From Marinococcus luteus (GTDB lineage Bacteria > Bacillota > Bacilli > Bacillales > Marinococcaceae): a stretch of DNA of 64,000 nucleotides. Below the pieces are notes generated by a model. That model saw nothing but the letters and a program-made list of their open reading frames with translations, had not been told where the DNA came from and made no database searches. The position numbers were made by a program, and so were the translations under genes. Positions 24,174 to 33,111 of the stretch are shown piece by piece; position 1 is the first letter of the stretch; each line of letters opens with the position of its first letter. The stretch is taken from positions 806,001-870,000 of the forward strand of contig NZ_FNNC01000001.1 in assembly GCF_900106595.1 (NCBI RefSeq). Direction: 5' to 3'.

Positions 24174-25622
24174 TCAGAACATATCCTGCTTTCTCCCTGT
24201 CCCGAGATGCTCTGCTAACAGTTTTGCTCCCTGCATGACAATTGGGACACCGCCACCGGGGTGCGTAGAAGCACCCACTGCGTATACGTTGCTGTAGGAA
24301 AACGGCTTAAGCTGCGGCCGGAATGCACCTGATTGGGCAAAGCTCGGAGCTATGCCAAAGCTGCCTCCTTCATAAAGCCCGTATCTGCCGGCGTCCTGAG
24401 GCGTCCGGATCTGCATCCACTGAATCGAAGAACGTAGGTGCGGGAATCCTTTTTTCTCAACCGTCTCTAAAATAGACTGAATAAACTCTTCCTGCACCTC
24501 CCAGTCGACGTTATCTCCTGACGGTACGGGAACGAGCAGATACAGTACACTCTTACCTTCCGGGGCGAGGGCAGAGTCTATTAAAGACGGGTGGAATGCA
24601 TAAATACTCGGCTCTTCCGGTAACTCCTTAGTGTCAAAAACCTGCTTCATTTGATGGTCAAAATTGCTGCCCATAAAAAACTGGTGTATAGATGCCTTTG
24701 TATATATTTTGTCTAATCCCAAGTAAATTAGCAAGCATCCTGATGAAGAAGTGTATTTTTTTTGTGATTTATTTTCCACCAGCTGCTCTGCTGCCGGCAG
24801 CTCGCAGTTGCAGATCAGCCGTTCTGCCGGCTCTACCCGCTTATCCGTTTTCAGGGCAGTAAAAGTCTTTCCCTTCGACTGTATGCTTAATGCTGTTTCT
24901 TCAAACCGAAAGATGACTCCGCGACGATCCAGCTCTTCTTTAATTTTTTCGATCAGCATCGCATAGCCTCCGTGGATATACCAAATGCCGTGATACTGCT
25001 CACTGAAGGAGACCAGGGAGTAAATACCGGGAGTAGTGGCAGGATTGCCGCCAATGTAGAGCGTCTGCAGTGAATACGCGTCCCGGAGCCGGGGGTCTGT
25101 AAAGTAATCGGCCACCTGGGCTCTGACCGACTGGTAAGCTTTCATCTGCCATAGGGAACGAATATTAGCCGCAGTGAAAAACTCCCGTTTGCTCATAAAC
25201 GAGCGGGATAAAAAATCCTTTTCCCCCTGAAGGAAATTCCTCTTCATATCGCGCATAAATCTTTCGAAATTCTCTTCTTCTCCCGGAAAAGCCTGTGCCA
25301 TTTCTTCTTTCTGTTTTTCAGGATCACTCCATTTGTAAAATTCCGTTCCGTCGGCGAAAACCATCCGGTACAAAGGATCAATCCGCTCCATCTCAAGCAC
25401 TTCCGGGTCCATCCCCGCTTCAGCAAGTATCGCTTTAATTGTTTCAGGCAGCAGAACGATCGTCGGTCCCTCATCGACTTTAAATCCGTCCTGCTTCACC
25501 CATTTGATTCTTCCGCCTGCTTCTTTATCTTTTTCCACTATTGTTACTTCTTCGCCCGCCTGTGTCCTGTAGAGAGCTGTCACAAGTCCGCCGATGCCGC
25601 TTCCCACGATAATATTTTTCAT
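24174..25622 (-). CDS. Phytoene desaturase family flavoprotein (CrtN-like)
   Basis: A 482-residue FAD enzyme of the CrtI/CrtN family. The N-terminal FAD loop is VGSGIGGLVTALY with the following EKDKEAGGRIK. The C-terminal family signature is VYAVGASTHPGGGVPIV. It should desaturate or oxidise the carotenoid backbone made by the synthase downstream. Whether it is the desaturase (CrtN) or the terminal oxidase (CrtP/CrtNb) cannot be told with certainty. The ATG overlaps the stop of the preceding desaturase gene (ATGA), so translation is coupled. Confidence 0.85.
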   Translation of the reverse strand: MKNIIVGSGIGGLVTALYRTQAGEEVTIVEKDKEAGGRIKWVKQDGFKVDEGPTIVLLPETIKAILAEAGMDPEVLEMERIDPLYRMVFADGTEFYKWSDPEKQKEEMAQAFPGEEENFERFMRDMKRNFLQGEKDFLSRSFMSKREFFTAANIRSLWQMKAYQSVRAQVADYFTDPRLRDAYSLQTLYIGGNPATTPGIYSLVSFSEQYHGIWYIHGGYAMLIEKIKEELDRRGVIFRFEETALSIQSKGKTFTALKTDKRVEPAERLICNCELPAAEQLVENKSQKKYTSSSGCLLIYLGLDKIYTKASIHQFFMGSNFDHQMKQVFDTKELPEEPSIYAFHPSLIDSALAPEGKSVLYLLVPVPSGDNVDWEVQEEFIQSILETVEKKGFPHLRSSIQWMQIRTPQDAGRYGLYEGGSFGIAPSFAQSGAFRPQLKPFSYSNVYAVGASTHPGGGVPIVMQGAKLLAEHLGTGRKQDMF

Positions 25623-27115
25623 TGCGCCCGCTCCCTGGAATATTTAGCCGTCAGTGCCTGAGCAGTAATCCTGCCGGATACAATAATCGTCGGCAGGCCG
25701 CTTCCGGGATGCGTGCCTCCGCCCACCAGCCAGCAGCTCCCGACATCTTCGAACTTGTTATGCGGACGGAAATACATCATTTGATTTAAGCGGTGGGACA
25801 AATTGAATACAGCCCCTTCGTATACGTTACTGTCGAGCTGCCAGTCTGTGGGCGTATAAATTTTTTCCACTTCAATATGATCCCGGAGGCCTTTAAACGG
25901 CGACCGGCTTTCCACCTGATCAAGCACCAGGTCCCGAAAGCTGTCCTTGTTGTTCTCCCAGTCAATGCCGCTCTGGTTATTCGGCACCGGGGCAAGCATA
26001 TAAATTGGCGATTTTCCGGCAGGAGCCAGTGTGTCGTCGGTAACAGCCGGATTATGAATATAGATCGACGGGTCGTCTGAAACAATCTTTTCATGGATCA
26101 TTTCTTCCACATTTTTTTTATAATCATTGGAAAAAACGATAGAATGGTGGGCTGCTTCCGGGTAGGCAGCGTCAACGCCGGCATAAAGCATAAACGCCGA
26201 GCAGGAATAGTCTTTTTTAGCCACTTTTTCTTTTTTCCACTTCTTCAACGGTTCATCGAACAATTCGGTAGCTGCGTAGGCGAAATCTGCATTCACTACT
26301 ACTTCATCTGCTCCAAACACTTCCCCGTTTTCAAGCTCCACCCCCACAGCCTGCTGTTTTTTCGTACGGATTTTTTTAACCGGCGTGTTCAGGTAAAGAT
26401 GGCCCCCGTCTTCTTCAAATGCTTTAGCCATTGCTTTTGGTATTTGGTTCAATCCCCCGGTAGGGTGCACAATCCCGTACTCATGCTCCATGTAGGAAAG
26501 AATGCTGAAAGCCCCCGGGCAGTCCCACGGTGACATTCCTAAATATTTAGACTGAAAGGTAAAAGAAAGCTTCAACCGCTCATCGGAAAAATACTGACTC
26601 AGCACGTCGTACACAGACTTTCCGAGCGCCAGGTGTGGAAGGGCTTTAAGCGTCCGGGGCTTCATATAGTCCAAGAGCGAGCCGTGCTCATGCTCAAGTA
26701 CCGGCAGAAGCGCATCCCACCGCTTACCCAGATCATGCATGAAACGGTCATACCCCTTTTCATCACCTGGAAAGGAAGCAGCGATCCTTCGTTTCATTTC
26801 CTTTTTATCGGAAGTCGGCCGAAAGCTTGAATCTTCGAAAAATAATTCATACATCGGATCCAGATAATTCCACGAAATATAGTGGGCAAGGTCCCTTCCG
26901 GTGGCTGAAAAAATTTCCTCAACAATATGAGGCATGCTTAGAAATGTCGGGCCTTTATCAAAGCGGTATCCGTCAACGTCCACGTGGGACGTGCGCCCGC
27001 CTGGCTTATCATCCTTTTCGAACACACTTACCTGAAAACCCTGACTTTGCAGCAGCATGGCAGCGGTAAGTCCTCCGGGGCCCGCCCCAATAACCGCAAT
27101 TCGTGTCTCTCTCAA
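25619..27115 (-). CDS. Phytoene desaturase family flavoprotein (CrtN/CrtP-like)
   Basis: A 498-residue paralogue of the next gene. FAD loop IAVIGAGPGGLTAAMLL, then EKDDKPGGRTSHV; C-terminal CWLVGGGTHPGSGLPTIIVSG. It begins the carotenoid operon. Two such enzymes plus one synthase is the standard C30 set of pigmented bacilli: one desaturates diapophytoene, the other oxidises the product to an aldehyde or acid. The start is a TTG nine bases behind GAGAGGGG. No glycosyl- or acyltransferase for further modification is present nearby. Confidence 0.85.
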   Translation of the reverse strand: MRETRIAVIGAGPGGLTAAMLLQSQGFQVSVFEKDDKPGGRTSHVDVDGYRFDKGPTFLSMPHIVEEIFSATGRDLAHYISWNYLDPMYELFFEDSSFRPTSDKKEMKRRIAASFPGDEKGYDRFMHDLGKRWDALLPVLEHEHGSLLDYMKPRTLKALPHLALGKSVYDVLSQYFSDERLKLSFTFQSKYLGMSPWDCPGAFSILSYMEHEYGIVHPTGGLNQIPKAMAKAFEEDGGHLYLNTPVKKIRTKKQQAVGVELENGEVFGADEVVVNADFAYAATELFDEPLKKWKKEKVAKKDYSCSAFMLYAGVDAAYPEAAHHSIVFSNDYKKNVEEMIHEKIVSDDPSIYIHNPAVTDDTLAPAGKSPIYMLAPVPNNQSGIDWENNKDSFRDLVLDQVESRSPFKGLRDHIEVEKIYTPTDWQLDSNVYEGAVFNLSHRLNQMMYFRPHNKFEDVGSCWLVGGGTHPGSGLPTIIVSGRITAQALTAKYSRERAQ

Positions 27116-27226
27116 TCCAAAAAGCCCCTCTCTGTCAAAACGTTATGTTCATGTCCAAAGTTTTATTCCCGTTTTTTTGTATTTTCAACCTGACCAAAAG
27201 CCCGGGAAAATAGACATTGTAAAAGC

Positions 27227-27256
27227 ATAAAAAAGACCTTTCAGAAAGAAAGGCCC
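27227..27256 (-). terminator. Terminator of the fructosamine kinase operon
   Basis: GGCCTTTC / GAAAGGTC stem on the minus strand, then TTTTTTATG. Confidence 0.75.
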
Positions 27257-27261
27257 CCCGT

Positions 27262-28116
27262 TCAGCTGCTTCTGCTGTATAATGCAAGCACCCGGTCTAC
27301 CTGCTCCCCGTACATTTCCCCGAACACATTTAAATGGACGAGCAAATAGTATAACTGATACAGAGGCATTCGTTCTTCAAATTCAGCTTCCACCGGCTGG
27401 ATGGTTTCATACGCTTCATATGTCCGTTCCGAAAAACCTCCAAACAACCGGGTAAAGGCAAGATCAAATTCGTAGTCTCCGTACCAACAGGCAGGGTCGA
27501 TCAAATACGGACGCCCTTCTTCTCCGGTGAGCCAATTACCGGCCCAAAGATCTCCGTGCAGCTTGACCGGCTGCCGGTCGTCGGGTATCCACTCTCCGAG
27601 ATGGTCCAGAATATAGCGCAGGCGGCGGGACCGTTCGTCAGTCAGTTTACCGAGAGACCTGGCGATTTCCAACTGCGGCCGCAGGCGGTGATCCCTTACA
27701 AAACGCACCCAGCTCGTTTCCCAGGAATTCTCCTGCGGCAGCTCCCCGATGAAATTATCTTCCTCAAGGCCGAAATAATCCCCGGAGGATTGATGGAGAT
27801 TGGCCAAGTCGATTCCCAGCCACTCATCGGTCCGGCTGTCCCCGCTTCCCTGAATAATATCCATAATGATAAACTTCTTTGACCAGTGCAGCACGTCAGG
27901 CACATGCACCGCTTCCGATTCACGCAGGAATTCAAGCCCGCGCTTTTCCTGGCGGAAAAAATCATACGGTGCCTCTTCATTCCATTTCAGGAAATAGGAG
28001 CGCTGGTTTGTATCCACCCGGTAGGCAGAGCTGATGCTTCCTCCGGAGAGGCTCGCTATATTGGTTACTGCTGCCTGCGGATCCACGTATCGTATCGCTT
28101 TTTGAATATGCTCCAT
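27262..28116 (-). CDS. Fructosamine kinase family protein
   Basis: A 284-residue kinase of the fructosamine-3-kinase fold, related to aminoglycoside phosphotransferases. Visible are the LSGGSISSAYRV nucleotide loop, YFLKWN lysine strand, KLHGDLWAGNWL catalytic loop and the LIDPACWYGDYEFDLA metal-binding segment, all typical. Members phosphorylate sugars attached to lysines and so trigger repair of glycated proteins. The start overlaps the stop of the phosphatase gene (TAATG), which suggests a joint operon and perhaps a joint role in ketosamine repair. Confidence 0.92.
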   Translation of the reverse strand: MEHIQKAIRYVDPQAAVTNIASLSGGSISSAYRVDTNQRSYFLKWNEEAPYDFFRQEKRGLEFLRESEAVHVPDVLHWSKKFIIMDIIQGSGDSRTDEWLGIDLANLHQSSGDYFGLEEDNFIGELPQENSWETSWVRFVRDHRLRPQLEIARSLGKLTDERSRRLRYILDHLGEWIPDDRQPVKLHGDLWAGNWLTGEEGRPYLIDPACWYGDYEFDLAFTRLFGGFSERTYEAYETIQPVEAEFEERMPLYQLYYLLVHLNVFGEMYGEQVDRVLALYSRSS

Positions 28117-28583
28117 TATACATTCTCCTGCTCTCTAATCCATTGTAGTAAATGAAAGGTACTCGTATTAATCAATTCAAACACGTGACCGAAATTATTA
28201 TCGAAATAAGGGTCAGGCACGTCTTCCTTCCGGCGGTCAGGGTGAAAGTCCAGCAGTTTCCATATCCTGCCGTCTTTAGTGGAAACGTGAAAGTCCTGAA
28301 GCATCTCCAGGTTCTGGTCATCCATAGCCACAATATAATCGGCTTCTTCTCCGGCCTCCACCACCCGGGCGGTTCCCGTACCGGCAGCAATACCATGCTG
28401 TTCGAGTACATCAATCGTTCCTTCGTGCGGAGGGGAGCCTGCATGCCAATCACCGAGGCCGGCTGAATCCACGCTGATTTTATTTTCCACTCCCGCTTCC
28501 TGCAGATGCTTCTGAAAAAGCGCTTCTGCCATTGGCGAACGGCAGATGTTCCCTAAACAGATGAATAAAATTTTTATACTCAT
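28116..28583 (-). CDS. Low molecular weight protein-tyrosine phosphatase
   Basis: A 155-residue LMW-PTP. The P-loop FICLGNICRSPMAEAL carries the nucleophile Cys9 and Arg15. The general acid lies in VPDPYFDN near residue 119. Similar proteins in bacilli (YfkJ type) act on phosphotyrosine; the fused operon with fructosamine kinase is common and may mean it removes a sugar phosphate or protein phosphate in the same process. It is preceded closely by the yaaR-like gene. Confidence 0.92.
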   Translation of the reverse strand: MSIKILFICLGNICRSPMAEALFQKHLQEAGVENKISVDSAGLGDWHAGSPPHEGTIDVLEQHGIAAGTGTARVVEAGEEADYIVAMDDQNLEMLQDFHVSTKDGRIWKLLDFHPDRRKEDVPDPYFDNNFGHVFELINTSTFHLLQWIREQENV

Positions 28584-28595
28584 AGATTCCCTCCT

Positions 28596-29033
28596 TTACC
28601 CGTAGAGATGTATAATCATGCCTTTTATTTCCCCGGTCATATCGAGAAGGGATAGGGGCTCCTGCTCCTGCTGCAGCATCTGGTCTGTCATTTCCACTAG
28701 TTTTTTATCAATTTTTTCAACCAGCTGATGGGTTTTGAGCCGCCCGTCACTGCCAAACGACCTTTCTTCATGCAGATTCAACCCGTGGTCCTTCAGCTCT
28801 GTAATAATTTCTCTTACAAGGCGTTTATACTCTTTTAGTTCCGGAATAGTCTGATGCTCCATCAAACGCCGGCCCTGCTGATCAAGCTGTTCGAGCATGA
28901 TACCCATCTGCCGGTTGAACGTTTTGGCCTGTTCGGTCTGCATCATTTCCGAAAATGGATTCTTTTCGGCTTTTCTATCCTTTACGTTAGGGAGCGGTGA
29001 TTTAATATTCCCCTGAAGGCGCTGAATATCCAC
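28596..29033 (-). CDS. YaaR family protein (DUF327)
   Basis: A 145-residue helical protein matching YaaR-like DUF327 proteins in length and in its blocks: FSEMMQTEQAKTFNRQMG, QGRRLMEHQTIPELKEYKRL, and EKIDKKLVEMTDQMLQQE. No catalytic motif or membrane segment is visible. Function in the family is not established. It lies between the peptidase and phosphatase genes with short gaps, so it is probably in the same operon. Confidence 0.8.
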   Translation of the reverse strand: MDIQRLQGNIKSPLPNVKDRKAEKNPFSEMMQTEQAKTFNRQMGIMLEQLDQQGRRLMEHQTIPELKEYKRLVREIITELKDHGLNLHEERSFGSDGRLKTHQLVEKIDKKLVEMTDQMLQQEQEPLSLLDMTGEIKGMIIHLYG

Positions 29034-29050
29034 GCGTATATTTTCCTCCT

Positions 29051-30178
29051 TTACGCGTCTTCTGCCGGCCCGGTTACAATGGCCGCCATAAACGCCGGTA
29101 CTTTCACAAATTCTTTAATGAGCAGCCGTTCTTCCGTAGTGTGGATATTCTCATATCCGACGCCCAGATTGATGGTCGGAATGCCGTAGCCGGAAATCAC
29201 GTTGGCATCGCTGCCGCCTCCACTCTGTACAGTTCTCGGCTCCACGTCAATCCGTTTGGCGGCCTGGACCGCACGCTGTACCACATCATCTGATTCGGCC
29301 AGCACATATCCTTCATACATTGGCTGTATATCTATAGATGCCTCGGCTCCCATTTCCCCGGCTGCTTCTTCGAATGCCTCACGCATCGCAGCTACCTGTC
29401 TGCTCAGCTTATCCGGTTTAAAGGAGCGTGCCTCAGCAGAAATCACGACTTCATCACATACGACATTTGTCTGGGTGCCTCCGGCAAAGCTTCCGATATT
29501 GGCTGTTGTTTCTTCATCGATTCGTCCAAGCGGCATCTTGGTCACTGCTTTAGAAGCAACGCTGATGGCTGAAATGCCTTTTTCCGGTTCCACCCCTGCG
29601 TGCGCTTTCTTTCCGTAAATAGTCGCATGCATTTTCGTTTGATATGGTGCCGAAGTGACGAGCGTGCCTACCGGTCCGTCACTATCAAGCGCATAGCCCA
29701 TATCGGCATGCACAAGCCCGGTATCAAGGTTCTTTGCGCCCACAAGGCCTGACTCTTCCCCAACCGTAATAATAAACTGAATATCTCCGTAAGGCTCGTC
29801 TTCTTCCTGAAGCACTTTTACCATTTCAAGCATCGCCGCAATCCCTGCTTTGTCATCAGCTCCGAGAATCGTTTCCCCGCCCGAAACGATATATTCATCC
29901 TGCACCTCGGGTTCAATGCCTTTTCCCGGTTCGACGGTGTCCATATGGGAAGTGAAATAAATTACCGGCTTTGTGCCGTCTGTTCCTTTCAGCGTGCAGA
30001 TCAGGTTCCCTGCTCCGTGGCCGGTCAGAGCCTTAGCATTGTCTTCTTTTGTTTCGAGGCCGAGCTCCTGGAATTTCCGTTTGATGACATCCGCGATTTT
30101 GGCTTCATGCTTCGTTTCCGAGTCTATCTGCACCAGTTCGATAAATTCCTGTATTAAACGTTCCTGATTTGCCATCAC
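29051..30178 (-). CDS. PepT-like M20 family metallopeptidase (YqjE-like)
   Basis: A 375-residue zinc aminopeptidase-type enzyme. Metal-site residues are visible: His78 and Asp80 (TSHMDTVEPG), the Asp108-109 pair (LGADDKAG), catalytic Glu141-142 (GEESGLVG) and Asp165. It resembles tripeptidase-like YqjE of Bacillus. The reading begins at a GTG eight bases behind AAAGGAG; the next codon is ATG and could be used instead. It is divergent from the Prli42-like mini-gene and convergent with nothing; the operon continues to the YaaR gene. Confidence 0.88.
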   Translation of the reverse strand: MMANQERLIQEFIELVQIDSETKHEAKIADVIKRKFQELGLETKEDNAKALTGHGAGNLICTLKGTDGTKPVIYFTSHMDTVEPGKGIEPEVQDEYIVSGGETILGADDKAGIAAMLEMVKVLQEEDEPYGDIQFIITVGEESGLVGAKNLDTGLVHADMGYALDSDGPVGTLVTSAPYQTKMHATIYGKKAHAGVEPEKGISAISVASKAVTKMPLGRIDEETTANIGSFAGGTQTNVVCDEVVISAEARSFKPDKLSRQVAAMREAFEEAAGEMGAEASIDIQPMYEGYVLAESDDVVQRAVQAAKRIDVEPRTVQSGGGSDANVISGYGIPTINLGVGYENIHTTEERLLIKEFVKVPAFMAAIVTGPAEDA

Positions 30179-30233
30179 TATTATAACTCCTTTGCGGGTT
30201 GCTTAGGTTTATTATATATTTTTTCGCCTGCTG

Positions 30234-30242
30234 TGTTATAAT
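30234..30242 (+). promoter_or_regulatory. Extended -10 promoter of the Prli42-like gene
   Basis: TGT-TATAAT, an extended -10 element, with no good -35; the start would be near 30249. Confidence 0.55.
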
Positions 30243-30277
30243 TTGAGCATTAGTTTCTATTGAAAGCGGGGGTTAGA

Positions 30278-30358
30278 ATGCAGAAAGTCATTATTTACAT
30301 TATGATCTTTGCGCTTGTCGGCAGCAGCCTGTTAATGGGCGGAGCGGTGATGTTTTAA
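30278..30358 (+). CDS. Prli42-like stressosome-associated mini-protein
   Basis: A 26-residue single-helix membrane peptide: MQKVIIYIMIFALVGSSLL and then MGGAVMF. It is basic at the start and hydrophobic after, closely resembling Prli42 of Listeria and bacilli, which anchors the stressosome to the membrane. GCGGGGG precedes the ATG, an extended -10 promoter lies 36 bases upstream and a strong terminator follows, so it is a complete tiny gene. Its place opposite the YqjE-like peptidase fits other bacilli as I recall. Confidence 0.7.
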   Translation: MQKVIIYIMIFALVGSSLLMGGAVMF

Positions 30359-30387
30359 ATAAACGCCAATCCTTGTATGTACCGGAT

Positions 30388-30432
30388 AAAGCAGAACTTG
30401 CGGGTTTTCATGCCCGCTTGTTCTGCTTTTTA
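30388..30432. terminator. Bidirectional terminator
   Basis: AAAGCAGAAC / GTTCTGCTTT outer stem and GCGGG / CCCGC inner stem. T-tract on the plus side; it closes the mini-gene and overlaps the stop of the converging yqjA-like gene. Confidence 0.85.
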
Positions 30433-31446
30433 TTTATTTCTGCGTGCCATCTGCCTGTTTAATCGTTTGCCCGATATTGTATGGGTACGCTTCGGGTCAG
30501 GCTTAAACATTTTTTTAATAAGCAGGTATTCTTCAATTTCATACAAAATATAAAACAGGGATGAACGTATTTCGAATTCATGCCTTGTTTTTGGCAGCTC
30601 CATCTGCTGAATTTCATGCTTCATTTCGTCAAGGCGGTACAGAAAATAGCCGGCGGTATTGCCCGGAGAGACAGCGTCGCTTAGTTCATCCATATAATCA
30701 GCCATTTTATGGCCCTGGGGAACTGACTGATCAATCGAAGAAATAAACGGGAGGATACTTTCGAGTACCGAAAATTGTTTTTCTCTCATACGGAAATAGT
30801 GGTAAAAGTAGTCATCATCCCGGAGAAAATGGTTATCTATATCCCTCAGGGCTTTTCCTTTAGCTTCATCAATGATCTTCGCTGCATCCGAAAATTCTGA
30901 CCCGTCCCAGATGTTATCTCCAAAACGAAGGTAATTTGCGTATTCCTCCCAGATTTTGCGAAAAGCGTCTTCAAGGCTTAACTGGTCCTGGGCCAGGCTT
31001 TTTTCACTGCTCGGCATGTAAAGGTTCATAATTAAAGCTACCCCAATGCCGACGAAAATAATCGCGAGCTCGTTCATCCAGATGCCTACACTCACCTGTT
31101 CTTCTGTATAAAGGTGCAGGACGATAACGCTGCTTGTGACGATGCCCCGGGCAGCGTTCGCTGCTACGCTCAGTGGAATGCTGATCAGAAAGAGTGCAGC
31201 GATGGCCACCGGATTATAGCCTATCAGTTCAAAGAATACACTCGCTACCCCGAGCCCAATCACACAGGAAACGAGTCGTTCAATGCTGACAGTCAGGGAG
31301 CCCCTTTTGGTCGTGGTAATGCAAAGAATGGTAATAACGCCAGCTGATATGTAGTAATCCAGCTGCAACAGCTGGGCAATGTATACGGATATAGCTGTGC
31401 CTACTGCTGTTTTCAGCGTCCGATATCCAATTCGGAATCTCCCCAT
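30430..31446 (-). CDS. YqjA-like aromatic acid exporter family protein
   Basis: A 338-residue protein with about five helices in the first 140 residues (AVGTAISVYIAQLLQL, YISAGVITILCITTTKRG, AIIFVGIGVALIMNLYM). A cytoplasmic helical domain follows (DAFRKIWEEYANYLRFGD, FSVLESILPFISSIDQ). This is the ArAE_1 plus C-terminal layout of Bacillus YqjA. The family is named after aromatic acid efflux; the actual substrate is not known. It lies beside brxB and tRNA-Arg, as in the Bacillus chromosome order yqiW-yqjA. Confidence 0.85.
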   Translation of the reverse strand: MGRFRIGYRTLKTAVGTAISVYIAQLLQLDYYISAGVITILCITTTKRGSLTVSIERLVSCVIGLGVASVFFELIGYNPVAIAALFLISIPLSVAANAARGIVTSSVIVLHLYTEEQVSVGIWMNELAIIFVGIGVALIMNLYMPSSEKSLAQDQLSLEDAFRKIWEEYANYLRFGDNIWDGSEFSDAAKIIDEAKGKALRDIDNHFLRDDDYFYHYFRMREKQFSVLESILPFISSIDQSVPQGHKMADYMDELSDAVSPGNTAGYFLYRLDEMKHEIQQMELPKTRHEFEIRSSLFYILYEIEEYLLIKKMFKPDPKRTHTISGKRLNRQMARRNK

Positions 31447-31570
31447 CTAAAAAACCTCTCTGTTTGTTCATTCGTACTTATATTATATCGTAAACACCGG
31501 CAGAGGGAAACTGACTGGCGCTTTTCATCCCGGCAGTGCCCTCTGATGCGTCTGTATCTGCCAAAAAAAC

Positions 31571-31602
31571 AAATAAAAAAGCAAAGGAGCAGCTCCTTTG
31601 CT
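31571..31602 (-). terminator. Terminator behind tRNA-Arg
   Basis: AGCAAAGGAG / CTCCTTTGCT stem with a 3-nt loop, followed on the minus strand by TTTTTTATTT. Confidence 0.85.
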
Positions 31603-31617
31603 TACACATTTATTCAT

Positions 31618-31692
31618 TGGTGCGCCTACCAGGACTCGAACCTGGAATGCGAGAACCGGAATCTCGAGTGATATCCCTTTCACCATAGGCGC
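31618..31692 (-). tRNA. tRNA-Arg (anticodon CCG)
   Basis: The minus strand folds as a tRNA: acceptor GCGCCTA / TAGGCGC, D stem GTGA/TCAC, anticodon stem CGAGA/TCTCG with loop TTCCGGT (anticodon CCG, reading CGG), T stem CCAGG/CCTGG with loop TTCGAGT. CCA is encoded at the 3' end (31618-31620). It has its own terminator. Confidence 0.96.
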
Positions 31693-31765
31693 TTTTGTCA
31701 TATGTTTTAACAAGACAATGAATACTATACCAATGAACGAATATGAAAGTCAACCCATTTTTTAA

Positions 31766-32128
31766 TTACGCTTCCCCGGAAGACCCTTCGAGCATTTTTT
31801 CAAACTGTTCGTTGATATCTTCTTCACTGTAGCCTGCTTCCTGAAGCCTTTTAGTAAAATGCTGGGAATATACTCTGGAGCGTTCCTGCATCTTTCCGAA
31901 CTTCTTGGACTCCTGCTTCTTTTTCGTCCGCTTCTGGCGGTCTTCCGCGTTGGACATGATGCTTTCGGTAATAAACAAGGCTTTCCACACCTGCTCTTCT
32001 TCATAGCCGGATGCGTTTGCATCAAGTTCGTCGATGACGTTTTGGTAGTAGTCCCGGAACTCGTCGTACGAAATCTCTTCGTTCATGTTTAAGTATTCCT
32101 GAATTTTTTCATAATGCGTCTGAATCAT
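31766..32128 (-). CDS. Hypothetical helical protein, 120 residues
   Basis: A charged, almost wholly helical soluble protein (YEKIQEYLNMNEEISYDEF, EEEQVWKALFITESIMSNAE, then a basic KRTKKKQESKKFGKMQER patch and an acidic end). GGGCGGAGAC precedes the ATG. It lies upstream of tRNA-Arg on the same strand. Family not recognised. Confidence 0.65.
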   Translation of the reverse strand: MIQTHYEKIQEYLNMNEEISYDEFRDYYQNVIDELDANASGYEEEQVWKALFITESIMSNAEDRQKRTKKKQESKKFGKMQERSRVYSQHFTKRLQEAGYSEEDINEQFEKMLEGSSGEA

Positions 32129-32297
32129 TTGTCTCCGCCCTTTTCATTTATGTATTCCGAAATAGTATACCATGAATATAAAGCTGAGCGTCAAGGCACT
32201 TCCCTGTCTTTTCTTATTTTTGCAATTGACGTTTAAATCAAAAGCTATGGAGGGAAGAACCCTTAATAGATCTTAAACGAAGAAAGAGGGATAGCAT

Positions 32298-32534
32298 ATG
32301 GCAGAAGTAACATTTAAAGCTAATGTAGGAGAGCCGCAGACGACGATAGCTTCTAACGGAAAAACACTATGGTACAGTGTAACAAAGGAAGAGGGCCCTT
32401 CAACAAAAAGTAATGACTTTCGGGTTGGGTTTGAAACTTCCCAGGAATTTGAGCCGAAAACGAGCGAAATTGTATTTCCGGATGTTGATACCACTGTAGA
32501 GCAGGACGGCAACATCTATCATTTGGAAAAATAA
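32298..32534 (+). CDS. Hypothetical protein, 78 residues
   Basis: A small soluble, beta-rich protein (EVTFKANVGEPQTTIASNGK, FRVGFETSQEFEPKTSEIVF). AGAGGGA precedes the ATG and a terminator follows. It stands alone on the plus strand between two minus-strand genes. Not recognised. Confidence 0.65.
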   Translation: MAEVTFKANVGEPQTTIASNGKTLWYSVTKEEGPSTKSNDFRVGFETSQEFEPKTSEIVFPDVDTTVEQDGNIYHLEK

Positions 32535-32543
32535 ATCCATTGG

Positions 32544-32572
32544 GTTCCTCCTTCACGGAGGAGCTCTTTTTT
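32544..32572 (+). terminator. Intrinsic terminator of the 78-residue gene
   Basis: GTTCCTCC / GGAGGAGC stem with a 5-nt loop and a run of T's. Confidence 0.8.
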
Positions 32573-32578
32573 TAAAAT

Positions 32579-32604
32579 AAAAAGCGCCCCGGAGGGCACT
32601 TTTT
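32579..32604 (-). terminator. Intrinsic terminator of brxB
   Basis: AAAAAGTGCCC (minus strand) with GGGCGCTTTTT, one mismatch, and T's on the minus side. Confidence 0.75.
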
Positions 32605-33031
32605 ATTTTGTGCAGTATTGATCGAAAGCTTCTTCGAGTTTTTGAACAACCTGAATCGGCTCATGGCCTTCAATTTCATGACGTTCAACCATGCGTACCA
32701 GTTCTCCGTCTTTTAAAAGACCAAACGATGGAGACGACGGTGGAAACCCTGTGAAGTAAGAACGGGCCTGCTCGGTCGCTTCTTTATCCTGGCCTGCGAA
32801 TACGGTCACAAGCCGGTCCGGCTTCGTATCATAATTCGTCATGTAAGCTGCCGCCGGACGGGCAATGCCTCCGGCACAGCCACATACAGAGTTTACCATA
32901 ACGAGTGTTGTACCTTCCTTGTTCAATACTTCATCGACTTCTTCCGGGGTACGAAGAGACTGGTAGCCCGCTTCTTCGATTTCATCTCGGGAAGCTTGTA
33001 CTATATCATTGACGTAAAAATCAAAATTCAT
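32603..33031 (-). CDS. brxB: Bacilliredoxin BrxB (YqiW family)
   Basis: A 142-residue bacilliredoxin that removes bacillithiol from protein cysteines after oxidative stress. The active site is CGC at residues 50-52 in [14 protein letters not shown]. Other family stretches are [20 protein letters not shown] and [20 protein letters not shown]. Its place between the bkd genes and the yqjA-like gene is the position of yqiW in B. subtilis, so I prefer BrxB over the paralogue BrxA. Confidence 0.92.
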   Translation of the reverse strand: MNFDFYVNDIVQASRDEIEEAGYQSLRTPEEVDEVLNKEGTTLVMVNSVCGCAGGIARPAAAYMTNYDTKPDRLVTVFAGQDKEATEQARSYFTGFPPSSPSFGLLKDGELVRMVERHEIEGHEPIQVVQKLEEAFDQYCTK

Positions 33032-33111
33032 TAAAATCCTTCCTTTCCTTCACCGAATACCTATATTGTAGCGGATAAGAACAGGGAATCACAAGTGAGA
33101 AGCTTGAAAAG

